NCBI GenBank assembly: GCA_037951165.1
Contig: JBBDHG010000037.1
Span: 685,001-749,000 of the forward strand
Source: Lophius americanus
Lineage: Eukaryota; Chordata; Actinopteri; Lophiiformes; Lophiidae
Length of the DNA stretch: 64,000 nucleotides
Reading direction: 5' to 3'
Both the position numbers and the translations under genes were made by a program. Positions 35,100 through 47,568 of the stretch are shown piece after piece. The notes beneath the pieces were generated by a model. That model was not told the origin of the DNA. It was given only the letters and a program-made list of their open reading frames with translations, and searched no databases. The number at the start of each line of letters is the position of its first letter. Position 1 is the first letter of the stretch.

Positions 35100-36461
35100 T
35101 CATGTGGATCCTTTCTCTTTGGCTGGTTCACTATTGCTTTTCATAACTGTGAGCTTGTCATTTTTCTCAAAGGTTTGTTGTCTTTGTGTTTGAATGCTGT
35201 ATGACCAGGCTCTGTCAACACCGTGCCCTTCAATTTGGCTGGGTGTCCAATCAGTTATTGGAAAACGGCCAGCTACCACTAAGGCATCGTCAGGAAGCTC
35301 AGCCTGCAACTTCTGCTGCAACAGTGAAAGCTAGAAACACGAGAGCACACAGAAAAGTTAAAAAAAATACTGTAAGATTTATTTTGAAAGAAAATGACCC
35401 ATAATAATGCCTATGGAAGCAACCGCACAGCATCCATGTACCTACAGGTACATCGGTCCTTTTTACAAGCTGATGCCAAATGACTGAAACATAAACAAAA
35501 TTTGTGTAATGCCTGCAGAAGACCAACAATACCCCATCTCCTTATTACTTACATTATTACTATGTTACTCACCACGCTAGGAGCCAAAAAGACTGTGATA
35601 TTCTTGCATTTTGTCAAGTCGACCTGTGATGAGATACAAAGCAGGTTATAATGTTCAAAATGTTTTAATACTTTGAGATTTGATCCAAATGTAAAGGGAT
35701 ATATAAATGAATTGTTTGCTAGCATCAAATACTTCAATCAGAAATTTAGATGTAGAGTTACATTATGAGATGTTTTCATGGAACGGAGTCTGGAGTATCT
35801 TAGACGTACTGTTTTGAAAAGGACTGTCAGTAAAGCCATCACACAATTGAAGAAATATCCAACCTTCCACAGGTCTTCTCGGTGGTACAGCACCTTTCCA
35901 TAATGACCTGCTCTCCATGAATGAAAGTGGGCCAGCCTCACAAGCCAGGGGTTGAGCTCATAACCAACAGCAGGTTTGAAACCCTGCTTATGGGCCTCCA
36001 AGACCTTCAGGTGGGAAAATAATCACGATCAAAACCCTTTGTATGTATAGGAATAAGATCAAATATCTTGATTACACTTACAATGCGGCCATCACCAGAT
36101 CCCAAATCCACAAGGCCTCCCTTTCGACCTCTCAACAATGTCATTACATTGTGTACTTGTGCTTTACTGGCGGGAATATATGGGACCTTCAAGACATTTC
36201 AAATTTGTTGATAGAAAGGATACTATTTCTCATATTATTTTTGTCCAATAAGCCATATGTAGATAATTGTTCACAGTATAATGGACATTTAGACCATACC
36301 TGTAGCCTCAAGGGGACTTTTCGGAAACCAGGCTGGAGGATTCCAACCCACATAGCATATACAGCAAGCCCAGTACCAGCAGCTATCTGAGCAACACCCC
36401 AAACTCCCAGTGGTTTGGTGTTTAGCTCAGCAAAGGCCTGATTTGGTCCGTCATCATCCAT
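35100..36461 (-). CDS. antkmt: adenine nucleotide translocase lysine N-methyltransferase
   Basis: Five coding exons: 36300-36461, 36082-36186, 35864-36004, 35573-35623 and 35100-35330. They total 690 nt, or 229 residues. A hydrophobic segment at about residues 22-41 (IAAGTGLAVYAMWVGIL) is the membrane or presequence-like anchor of this family. The SAM-binding motif I is VDLGSGDGR (80-88). The family motif GYELNPWLV follows (103-111), then FLAPSV (148-153) and GRFP. The enzyme trimethylates a lysine of the mitochondrial ADP/ATP carrier. The wording GRKGGLVDLGSGDGR and FLAPSV fits ANTKMT (FAM173A) rather than the paralogue ATPSCKMT. The start is the first ATG, followed by MDDDGP. All splice sites are GT-AG and phase 0. 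Confidence 0.95.
35670..35712 (+). repeat. retroposon 3'-tail fragment
   Basis: 'tttgagatttgatccaaatg' followed by 'taaagggatatataaat' matches the tail at 49495 but lacks the ATT run. It lies in the antkmt intron between exons 3 and 4. Confidence 0.6.
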
Positions 36462-37403
36462 TCTTGGATGAAAGGGGTAGTATTAAGTAAAATATACAAA
36501 AACTCACCGAGGAAGGGTTCGAAATATGTATTATTTTCGCTTAAGTAAATAGTATATTGATTGGCAGATAACCCAAACAGTACATACAAGTTTCTCAGCG
36601 GTTGCTTTTTTTTAAAAATTTCCCTTGGATTGCGTTTTAAACTTACCTTCTTCATTGTAACAGTTTTTTTTACAAACATGGCACGCTTGCACATAGTGTC
36701 TTCTAAAAACACTTTCTTATAAGTTTGTTGGTGGAAGTTGATGGGACAGGGATATACTCGCGGATTATGGATAATATGCATAATTTCGTTCCAAATGTAT
36801 TGCTTATATTGTAAGCAATTAAAAACCATTGAATTAACCTAGTTGAAAACACAATTGTTAAGATGAGCAAATTTATAAATTACCTACCTTCTATTTAATA
36901 CTTCATTTCAACTGGTAAGTCATAGCATTTATTATACCCTATCACGACCTATTACTGTAATACCTGTGAAGCCCAGGTTGACGGTCAAACGCTTGTTTTT
37001 ATTTTGCATCCAGATGTTGGCTCAATAGGAAGCGCTGAGATGCTCATTTGCAAAAAGAGAAAACAAAAAAAAAAGACAAAACTTTGCTGCTTTACATAGA
37101 AAAAGCCAGAAACCGCTGTAGGGTTATAAATCATTTACTAAGAGGACATTCAGGATCGCCGACGGAAACATTTCATCGAAGGACCTGTACGTTGGCCAAT
37201 TATGCCGCTCACACCAAGGCATACTTACATATAGTTCCGGTGTAATTATTATTATTTTTTAAACCGTTAGGTGTTTGCACTCACATGGGTGCAAACATCT
37301 AGCGCTTGGTATATACATCATTCAACTCAGATAGAAAAGCAACAGTAAGTCCTCAGTTTTAAAAAAAAAGTTAAAATAAAATTGCCATAAAGCGTACAAA
37401 ACC
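36462..37403. other. antkmt promoter side to hirip3 3' end
   Basis: An AT-rich spacer of under 1 kb. It must contain the antkmt promoter. A 135-codon open frame on the minus strand (36422-36829) overlaps the antkmt start and has no family resemblance that I can see. No CpG-rich core or TATA box is evident. Confidence 0.45.
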
Positions 37404-37409
37404 TTTATT
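37404..37409 (-). terminator. candidate poly(A) signal of hirip3
   Basis: TTTATT on + reads AATAAA on minus, about 157 bases beyond the hirip3 stop. A short 3' UTR is implied. It is a consensus match only. Confidence 0.55.
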
Positions 37410-37565
37410 TTAAATAGGACATATATGCACATGAACATTCATATCGCTTCAGTGACATTAAACTCATGCCAAACATTTTTAAAATATTACATTTTTAGTA
37501 TCCGAACCTTGACTTTTAGAAGAATGTTCAGTATTCTGTAAAACTTGCAACAGGATCCGTCACGG

Positions 37566-40500
37566 TCAGTCGCTGTCTGCATCATCACTGATGATCCCCC
37601 GAAGGTTGGCCCAGTCTGTTGCTCTCTTTTGCCCAGGTGGTTTACTGTTTTCTTGATCGCTATCAGAGCCAGAGTTCAAAGTGCGAACAAACGCAGAGGA
37701 ATGATGCTTCTGACGTTCCTGCCACTGCTGTCTGCGCTTAGGTCGACCTAAGAGACAAACCAAGAGTCTCATTATTCAAAAAATTCACATTTGCATCTGC
37801 CATGTGATAAACAACACATGTGATTAAATTACTTCAAACGGTTGCAATAACAACATTCATATCAAATTCATGTATATATATATATATAAATATTTTTAAT
37901 TGATATACTTATACATTATTATGTTTTATGATATGAACAGATTTTCAAGTGCAAGATTGTTTTTGTTTAATCCCATAACCACCAGGTCGCAGTGTTGTAA
38001 AATATATATAATATATATTTGACTTTTCCCAACTCAAATATGCCAGAAAGAGTCAAGCAAATCACTCTACTGTAAACAAAAACAACACAAGCCTATATCA
38101 CAACGTATTAGGTCTTAAATATCAGTTAATATCATGTAGCCCTGATCATGCAAAAACATAGACCTGGTCCAAAATATCAGCTGCAGTATTTAACACTTTC
38201 TAATTAGAGAACCCAGTAAATGTTGAGAGATACAGTATTGACAGTGCTAACTATGCTTACATCCCACGTGCATTGTTATTTTAAAAATCCCTTCCAATAC
38301 AATGTAATTGTAAAACACATTGCGTTTTTTATGTTATGCCATGTGTAGAATTTTTACTGACCGTGACAATGAGAGCCAACAACAGATACGAGATGTGCAC
38401 AATATATTGTATCTTAAAATCAAGTTTATTTGTTAGAACAAGAAATTGCATTGAATAGTGCTTCGAGTTGGTAGTTTTATTGTAGATTAAAAAATATTTA
38501 ATCTGTTTTTTTTCCATCTCTTGACAAAAAACTTTGCTCATTCAAAATATGTAATAATTTAATATCCCCTCACCCTCCAAAAAGTGTGAAAAAGTACACT
38601 GATGGATGTAAAGATTAAAACGTACCTTGTGTAGTAATGATGTTGCTGACGTCAAGCTCTGCCAGTTCCTGAGCTTCCTCTCTCTTCATTCTGACTTTTT
38701 TGCATTTCTCAATAGTTGGTTGCCCTGCATGAAAACATGAGTAATGACACGTTGTGACTTTCCCCCACAGAAAATGAAAACTGTTCACAGTTTCAAACAT
38801 TTATTAACGACAAAGATTACCCTTCACATTCAAGAACTTCAGTTCAAACAGTATGAAGGTTCTTGATTTTGGCTCATCTATCAGTCATGTATAAGCAAAA
38901 GAACTAAAACTATTTTTGCTGCATATTATTTCATCAAATGTATAAAAAGGGAGATCACAAGAGCAAAGGACAGACGTAAGTGGTTGGTTAAATCCATGGC
39001 AGCCTTGAAATTAAGATTTTGGTTTTAGAATGAGCAAAAAAATGTTAAAAAGATGGCAAGCATAAATGTAATAATACATTACTACTCAACCATGGATAGC
39101 TTAAGTTATAGATATAATTCTAGTTACCTGAGATTACATTTGACATCTTAGATTATATTTTCATTTGCTATTTTGAAAATTGCAACTATTTTCAGGAATA
39201 TGAATAAACCAAATATGCTCTACTGTATGTCAAAGTAACTTGTTACTTGTTTCGAGTTGTAACTTTTTGATAACAGTGATTTACTCGATACTCTCAGACA
39301 CAATTTAAGAGATAATAATTAAGTTCTTTTTGCATTGAAATTAAATACAAATTTAAGTAAGCACTCCTCTTGCTTTACAAACTACGAGGAGCAACCTAAT
39401 GCTCCTGTGGTCTATGCTGGTACTTTAATTTAAAATTACAATATGATTTGAAAATCTGTATATTCTGAACATGCAAAACGTACTATATTTGCAATAAATA
39501 TGTTTTAAGTATTTTAAGTGAAAAAATTATATTTTTGAGAGTCAATTGTTGCCATGTCAAGCTTTTTAAATAAGATGTAGGTCCGTCACAATATCACATT
39601 TATAGTACAGGACTATTGTGGGAGAAAGAGTACATGAAAACTTGTACTTGCTGCCTAATGTATCCCACAATTCAAAGGTGCTGCTGTAACAAGATAATAA
39701 TGTTATTTTCAATTCACCTGTCAGAGGTTATAAAGCTATTCCTAATTAGTGTATGTGTATTATCAATACAAAGTATCCAGAATGGATTACTTTAAGATTT
39801 ATTAATGGATTTAATAATATACTATACTCATTTCAAAAACTTCCATCTAATATGTGTTTGGCGACTGACTAGATTTGAAACTATTAAAGTGCAACCCTTA
39901 AGATACTTTTGCAATTTGAAACACCAAACATTTGCAATCTGTTAAAATGTGAATGTTGTCCCACTAACCATTGACACCAAGATCCTCAAGCTCCTTCTTC
40001 AGAGCTGCCACCTGGGAGCGAACGGAGCGACAGCCATCCAGGAGCTTTTTGTAATTCCGCCTCACGCCACAGAGAGCAATGTAGCGTTTGAGTCTCACAA
40101 CTGATTTGTTTTCATCCTGCTTAATAAATCGGCGCACAGATTTGTAATGAGGAGAAAGAGCAATGTTAATTCTTCAGTCACCTGGAGTTCTATCAAAACC
40201 GTTTCTTAACACATCGCAAGGGCTAATAGTTAGAACCATGGAGACAAAAACATTTTTTAAGTTAAAACAAAAGACCAAATCCTTCCACTCAATATAATAT
40301 TTTCCAAAGCAGCACAGCTTACGACACCCAACGATGCATTCTTGTGTAGGCACAAATTTCAATGGTAAATATATTATTTTTGTATCTATCTCAATAAATC
40401 TAGCTTGTTTACATGTAGCGTTGTTCGAGTAAATATGGTTCAAAATGCAAAAAATATTAAAATGATACCATAAGAATATCAATAATAATTATTATTAACA

Positions 40501-43500
40501 ATGTTATTACACTTACCCTTGGGCTCCTGAATCATATAACTGAATGTGCGATAGAAAAGATAATTTGTATCTTTTCTGGCCATACGATACAAAAAAAGAT
40601 CTTTTGAATGTCAAATACTATCAGTACATAATTGTCCTTATGAGACATTTGTGGGAAATGTGATCATAAGTGGAGATTCCCTTTTTTACTTGCAAGCTCA
40701 GACCAGCAAATTTCCATAATTTCAGAGGTTTTTACCAGGTGGGAAGAATTTGTGCTGACCAACAACTTGAAAACATGCATTACACATCACAGACGCATTT
40801 AAGAAACTCATTGACATTATGACATCAATCAGTGGCTTACCTTTGGACCTCTGGCACTTTTCTCTTTTTTTTCTTTCTTCACAGTATTCCTTTTGTTCTC
40901 TTGTCCATTTTCTTTCCTTTTATCTTGTTCATCATCCAAAGAGGGAAGTGATGATGAATCGGAGTCTAGGTCCGTGTTTTTCCTTTCCTCAGAGACTTTT
41001 TGTTCTGCATAATGTAGAAGAAAGTCGGATTAAGACAACTGTAGTAAAAACAAAGGTGAATTACTATTCATGAATCTGAACGAATTTGCATAAAGCTACC
41101 TGTTTCACTGTCGTCTGAAGAGTTGCCCGTCTTTCCCGATCCGTTATCCGAGTCGGTATCGTTCTCTTCATCACTCTGTGAGGTTTTCTTTCCTTGATTT
41201 CTGTTACTGCTTCCCGTCTCTCCATTCTTTGCAGTATCTGCTTTATTTTTTACTATTTCATCTGGACTGCCACCACAGTCACTCTCATCCCCCTCTTTTT
41301 CTGACTCATTAATTTCGTCATCTGCAGAATCTTCACTGAAAATCTGCCGTTTATGGTTTCCCATTTTTAATCCCTTGGATTTTATCTCCTCTTGCGCTTC
41401 ATCTTCAGATCCAGATTCACTTTGCTCTTCACTTTCACTTTCTTCGCCTCCGGTTTTGTGCTCCTCTTCATCCTCGGATTCTGTCCATAGAATATAATTC
41501 AATATTTAATGACTTCAAAGCAACAAAACTAAAAATAAAAAAATGTCCCTAGACTAGGACAACGTAGACATGGTCTTGGTCATACAAGTGCCGAGTGAGT
41601 GACATCATCGAAAATGGCTTCAAAGTGTGACTCGAAAAAACTGTGGTTTGCAGATTTAGTAAAAATATTGTGACAGTTTGCCATTCAAGTGAAAAGGTAA
41701 CTGTGTCCAATCTTTTGACTATTACTGTTACTATTACTGTGAATGTAACCACTGACTAACCTGGATCACCTGTATCAATGGATTGCTACTATTAGTAAAT
41801 TATTTTACATATGAACAACAGTGTTAGTCAAAGTATTAATACTTGTCCCAGATATTTTAGATTAATTACCAACCTGATAGTGAACTCGACTTAAAATGTG
41901 ATTTCTTTGCCATGGATTCATCCGCTTCCCCACTTATCACCTCATCAATTTCCTTTTCTCTCTTCCTCTTTTTTTCAGGCGTTTTGGTCTTCAACTCACT
42001 CCCACTTGTGTCATTGTCCTCCAAGGGGGGACAAAATATGATAGAAGGGGAAAAAAAAAATAAAAATAACCAATGATGATGACAGGAGAAACGAGAGCAC
42101 TAAAATAATGTCCCTAAAAACTCTTCAAGAAACATAAAATGGGCAGAAGGAATATAGATACCTGCATTTTCGTTAGTTCCTCTTTAACAACTTGTTTCAT
42201 GAAAATTTTGGCCTCTGGACTCAATGACTGACAACGCACGAGTGCCAAATATCGCCGTTTTAGAATCCCTATGGTCAAAGTGCTGCAATGACATAGGAGA
42301 AATGTTACACCGTGTTGTATGAGGGTGAGGATGATGTGCCGTAAAAGACATTTATTTATGCGTACTTACAGTAATAAACCGATTAACACAGAATAACGGT
42401 GGGAGAATAACAAGTCTAAAACACGACAGAAGCGCTATTTTTTTTTGAGGAAACTGAAGTTTCTGCTTTGTTGGAGCTGTTTTTAGGTCAGTTTACCTTC
42501 AACAAAATCTGTGATGTATCCTATATTTCTCTCTTAAAGAGTAATACAGACTAATATGCGTTTGTGATTGGTTGGATTTTTTTACTTCATGACCAGAGCA
42601 AAATATTCCATATAATTCCACCAAATTGTTCTTTGCTACAACCTTCATTCTAACAAAGTTGGGAACTTATTTAAATGCCAATGAATATGATATGCAAGCA
42701 TTTCCACATCCTATTAATTGTAATTTTAAATAATCTCCCAACTTCCTTAGAATTACAGTAAGAATACAGAACAAAGACATTCAATGTTCAAAATGTTATT
42801 AAAAAGTTATTGTTTTTCTTCAAACATATTCTCATTCAGCATTTGGTGCAGGCAACACATATAAAAAAGGTTGGGACGTGTTCACCATTGTGCTACTTCA
42901 CCTTTTCTTTAATCATACAATGTGTTTATCAAGAGAGGGCTGCTTGTTGAAGTTTTGAAAGTAGAATTCTTTCCTATTCTTGCTTGGGGTACAACCTCAG
43001 TTACAGTCAGAAGTCTCCATTGTCGTGTTGGCGGTTTCGTGATTGCGCCACACATTCTCAATGAAGGAAAAACTTTTCTAAAAACAATCATATTTCATAG
43101 AATGATGACAATATTGAAAATAGAAGGGATTGAAGGTAAGGGCCAATTATTTTGTTATTCTATTTTCTATCTTTTGATGCCATCATGGACTGTATGGACT
43201 TAAGGGTGTGTTGTCGTGCTGTTGCACTATTTGCCCATGCAGATTCCCTAAACGATTGATGAACCTCTCCATCATCTGCTTGGGAATGACTGAAACTCAT
43301 ATGAGGATGAACCTCTCATACTCAGGCATGATACTATGAACTGTTGCCAATAAACCTCTTCACCTGAAGGATAATTTAAGTTGACACTTTCCAAATTTTA
43401 TGAGATGTGCTCCTTTTACATAAAGAAAGCAATAATTTTGATAAATGTAACTTATTCAAAGGATATATTATCTTAAATCGGTTTTAAGTTGAAGTGAAGG

Positions 43501-43980
43501 TCTAAAATGAAAATTATGATTTAAATTATGGTTATGAAATTACTAAATCTTGAGTGAATTCCTGTGAGAATAACAGTTTCCATTGAATACTGACGACACA
43601 AAGTGTGACATTAACTGTCAACTGTCACGTTCATCTTTACTCACCCTTGTGTCGTAGCCATACCAAGTAGGGCAAGAGTGGGCGAAGTACATGAACGACA
43701 GTGAGCTGGTTTGAGTGGTTGAATTAGTCATATCAGGCTGAGGTATTTGCTAGTTACTATTGCTGTTAACGGTCCAGTTGATCTCTTTTGGTGCGAATGA
43801 GTTTACGATAATTAGCTCTGAACACAAACATATACAATACGTATCGGTCCGTGACGTAACTTTACGTAAAACAAACCCCACACACTGAATCCTTTCACTG
43901 TACCTGAGGTCTGGCTCATCACGGAGTTGATCACACACAAACCTACGGATATTTCTTGCCTCCTTCTGGGCCACCATCAT
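37566..43980 (-). CDS. hirip3: HIRA-interacting protein 3 (histone chaperone-like)
   Basis: Eight coding exons: 43904-43980, 42162-42282, 41874-42018, 41100-41480, 40841-41004, 39969-40116, 38626-38724 and 37566-37747. They total 1317 nt, or 438 residues. The N-terminus (MMVAQKEARNIRRFVCDQL) and exon 2 (LKRRYLALVRCQSLSPEAK) form the conserved N-terminal helical region. The middle is extremely acidic and Ser-rich (ESEDEEEHKTGGEESESEEQ), as in histone-binding proteins. The C-terminus holds the conserved block LKRYIALCGVRRNYKKLLDG, then LDVSNIITTQGRPKRR and RGIISDDADSD, corresponding to the CHZ histone-chaperone part. HIRIP3 binds the HIRA complex and H2A-H2B and acts in the nucleus. Two ATGs are adjacent at the start; the upstream one is used here. 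Confidence 0.96.
42640..43350. mobile_element. DNA-transposon relic, fish type, in hirip3 intron 1
   Basis: As reverse complement, 42770-42890 reads 'cgtcccaacctttttta', 'gtgttgcctgcacc' and 'caataactttttaat', like the end region of a repeat common in fish. 42955-43065 on + holds 'tcctattcttgcttgggg', 'agtctccattgtcgtgttgg' and 'gcgccacacattctcaatg', known to me from its interior. The reading frame is destroyed. Family not named. Confidence 0.5.
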
Positions 43981-44029
43981 AATACAATTGACCGATTTTG
44001 GCGGCAGTAAAGCACGTCGTTACCGGACG

Positions 44030-44037
44030 TGACGTCA
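44030..44037. promoter_or_regulatory. hirip3: palindromic CRE (TGACGTCA) upstream of hirip3
   Basis: A perfect ATF/CREB site lies 50 bases upstream of the hirip3 ATG, inside a CpG-bearing stretch (CACGTCGTTACCGGACGTGA, 44013-44032). Its position fits a TATA-less proximal promoter. It is a motif match only. Confidence 0.65.
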
Positions 44038-44189
44038 GAGTAGCGCCATGCCCCCTCCAAAATCAAAATAAGCTCCAGAGTTTTTCATGAGTTGTTTCAT
44101 CCTATGCAGAAGATGCAACCTGAGACTGCAATATGCTGACGGGGAGAACGTAACCTGACAGCATATAATGGTAGAATGTAGGAGGACTC

Positions 44190-45425
44190 TGGTGGTACAG
44201 AAGAAGTTAAGAGTCAAGGTAGTGCAGAGGAAGAAATGGTGGAAGCTGAGGAAGGAAGGTTGCTGTGTGAACTTTCGGGTGGAGTTGAGAAGGGCTCTGG
44301 ATGGTAGTGAAGGACAGATCTATGGGCAACCAAAGCAAATGTGATTAGGGAGACGGGTAGGAAGGAGCTTGGTGTGTTTTAGGAAAGACACACAGAGGAA
44401 AGTAAAAATGAGAATTGGTGATGAAATGAGGAGGTTCAGAAGAGTATAAGTAGGAAAGGATGGCAAAAATGGAAGTTGGATGTTAAGAGTGATGAAGAAA
44501 AAGGAGAATCAATATGAACAAAATAACTGAAAATATACACAAATTCATCTCAAAATCATTGCTATTCTAATTTGCAATGCCATACACTTGTGTGCTCCTT
44601 TGTTTTCTTAAATGCTTTTTATTTACTATATTTTATTATTTCCTTTGATTAGTCTTTTATTTTAAACAATTTCTGTCTTAATACATTGAATTATTCTAAA
44701 ATTTTCACTGATTTCCTTCCACTACCAAAATGTATGCCATATTTGTTCTAATGCCCATTCTTGATCTGTATAATGTTATTGTTTGAATAGAGTTTATTAA
44801 AAAAGAAAAAGAGAGATGAAGAAAGCAAGCAAGAATACAAATAGATTTAAGGCAAAGAGGGAGGTCGCGAAAGCTAAACAAGAGGCCTATGATGAGTTGT
44901 ATAAGAGGTTAGACAGGAAGGAGAAAAGGACTTGTACCGACCGATTGGCGAGGTCCAGATGGGAAGGATGTGCAGCAGGGTTAGCGTGATAAAAGATAGG
45001 GATGGAAATGTACTTGCAAGTGAGGAGAGTCTGGGGGCAAGCTGGAAAGAGTACTTTGGGGGAACTGATGACTGTAGAAAATGTGATAGAGAGAAGGGTG
45101 GAAGGTTTGAGAATTGTAAATCAGGAAGTCCCAAGGATTAGTGAGGATGAACTGTGGATTTAGAGAAAGTGTATGACGGAACGCCGAGGGACGAATGATC
45201 GCATTGCATGAGGAAGTCTGGAGTGACGGAGAAGTTTTTTAGAGTTGTACAGGATATGTATGAGAGCAGCATGACAGCCTCTCTCATACATGGGTTCTAG
45301 GGGGAGGTGGGACTGCACCAAGGAGCAGAACAGAGTGACAGTCCAGGTAAGACGTCTTGGAGACAAAGTAGGAGAGGCCAGATTGAGATGGTTTGGAAAA
45401 GTTGGGGATGGCTGGCAATAACTCA
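44190..45425 (+). mobile_element. RTE-type LINE relic (endonuclease end to reverse transcriptase)
   Basis: Fragments occur in the order of an RTE ORF2: 'GRLLCELSGGVEKG' (about 44255), a spacer, then 'AKAKQEAYDELYKRLDRKE' (44870-44926), 'VSVIKDRDGNVLASEES' (44980-45030) followed by 'WKEYF', then the RT region 'DLEKVYDGTPRDE' (45156-45195), 'MRKSG', 'VVQDMYESS' and 'VGLHQG'. The frame changes several times and stops are present. An AT-rich insertion of about 290 bp (44520-44812) splits the element. It lies between hirip3 and kctd13 and resembles the fish RTE group (Expander-like). It is inactive. Confidence 0.85.
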
Positions 45426-46408
45426 TCCATTAAGGGAGGCATCTGCATGAATCTTTTCTAAACATGATGTTACGAAAATATAACGTAACATCGTGTTTCA
45501 GTCTAAATCTCCAACATTGTTGCCCCACTCAAAGTCTAAGTGTGTGAAACAGAGAATAAAACAATGTGATCAACACATGAAGAGAATGAGAACGGAAGAA
45601 ACAAAGTAGGTTCAAAGGGAGGTTTTGGCCCTTGGCGTTGGGGTGCACTCTAAGTCCTTTTTCTAATTGGTTTCGTTTCCTGTTGCTGAGCAGTACCGGA
45701 AGTTCTTATATAATGAAGGATTCGAGTCGAAGTTGACCCGTATTGTACATTTTCTTACTTCACAACGGTCCTCGCTGTGTTGAAATAGTAGTCAGTTATC
45801 ATTATCTTGTAGTTTCATGAGTATTGGTGTGATTTGTATCTGCTCACACATGCGTAAATGGGCGAAACACAAAATAACAAATAATTTTTTTAAATAAATT
45901 GAGTTTTTCCCCTATTCTTAGGATGTATACAACCGAAACAGATATTCACAAAAATTTACCATTTTGATGTTTTCCCACAGGGACTCAAGATAAACCTCTT
46001 GAACACTAAATAAATGATATTTCTTATACATTAGACAGTAAAAAATCTCAACTATACTTTTTATAGCATACAAGTACATAAACAAGTGCAAAGGTAGGTT
46101 CACAATAATCTGTTCTTCAAATTCTCAATAGGCCTCTCCTGCAACATCAAAATGAATGTTTTTGATTTTACCATTTGGTATTCCATGTGTTATTGTTCAG
46201 CACAGTTGAAAATGATCCAAATGTCTGTTAACTCTATTATCTTAAACGTTCCTAAGAATACATCACTTCAATGAAATAGTTCGGAGCATTTTAAAGAGTA
46301 TAGTTTCAAATGTCACATAGCATACATTTGTGTCTGTACCATGCGTTTATTACACAATTGCGAAGATGGAAAAAAAATGAGACGAAAAAACTTGGATCGC
46401 TTAAGCAA
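45426..46408. other. intergenic region between RTE relic and kctd13 3' end
   Basis: AT-rich. At 45618-45660 'ggcccttggcgttggggtgc' looks like a decayed 3' end of the ACCTCCGCC-type MITE. No gene is seen. Confidence 0.4.
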
Positions 46409-46414
46409 TTTATT
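46409..46414 (-). terminator. candidate poly(A) signal of kctd13
   Basis: TTTATT on + (AATAAA on minus) in the context 'gcaatttattcaaaac' lies about 1.16 kb past the kctd13 stop. Other A/T-rich candidates lie nearer, so the 3' UTR length is uncertain. Confidence 0.35.
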
Positions 46415-47568
46415 CAAAACATTCCCATGAAGGCTATTGGACGGAAGTTTTGTTAGTGCATGTTTTTAAGTATTTCAAGGTGAATTTATAAAGGTCTGAG
46501 AAATAAATTGCTCTCATTCAATGTTTTTCAATACTCAGAGTGATTAGATTTGCAAAAGACACAGGTAATTATTGGATCAAAAATATTCATGATCTCCCCG
46601 GAGGAAATAAATGTAACTCAGCACTATTTAACCTTTATCATCACTGTATGGACTACTAATTTAAATTGTTTTTTTATTGGTTTGGTAGAAAAAAAACAAA
46701 AGCAACAGACAATGGCTCAAAACAAAATACAATATCAGAGAAAGGGTTTATCTTTCGAGATTAAACAGTAAATTATGTTATAGTTTTAATCATTTACAGA
46801 AGGAAATTCAAAAAGTCTGATGTGTGCTTTGGAGTGCATCATATCATTTCAAAAAAATTAAAATTCATTTGAACACTAGTCAACACCAGGAGAACAGACA
46901 ATACTTTAAATACAAAACAATAAATTAGGTTCATAAATTAGAAAAAAAACCAAACCTTAAAGCAACAGCAGTAATAACTTAAAGAAAATTGAGCTGCTCA
47001 ACAATCTCATTCTTGGACAACCTCATCAAAAAATGTTGACTCTGTTTTATCCAGTGTTAATATATACAATCAAAATGTGACCGTCATCTCTTGGTCACTT
47101 TCTGACAGCATGTATCCGTCTAACCTATGAAAAGGCAACAGATCTTTCACAAACTGAATAAACAGACTGAGCCAAAGTTTTCCCACGTGTCAAACATAAG
47201 AGAGCGCCAGTGCATATTGTTAACACTTCCATTAAGAGTGGGCTCTCTACTCTTTAGGGTGGGAGTTGTGTTTACAGGCCCACTCAAGTGACTTGCAGGA
47301 GGTTCCAAAATATCGGTACCAATTTAATATCTCAGGTAATTTTACACATTTCCATTTAAATAAAGTACACACTCAGTTTTCCTGTAAACAGAAGCATTTT
47401 ATCTCCGGGCAACTCTTATTTCAGCCTCAGATCAGACAACACCAATATTTCTGCAGTGACACAACTACCAACCTATTGCTATGATCAAGGACATCTCCTT
47501 CATTCTGCTAGCATCCGACAGAAAATGAACAAACACTCAATCACTCTCCCTAGAAAGTTTTCACATTA

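Noticed and set aside
35100..36461. ATPSCKMT (FAM173B) instead of ANTKMT
   Set aside because: FLAPSV, GRKGGLVDLGSGDGR and the short N-terminus match ANTKMT.
36422..36829. 135-codon open frame on the minus strand upstream of antkmt
   Set aside because: Lys-rich, AT-driven composition, no recognisable domain, and it overlaps the antkmt start region.
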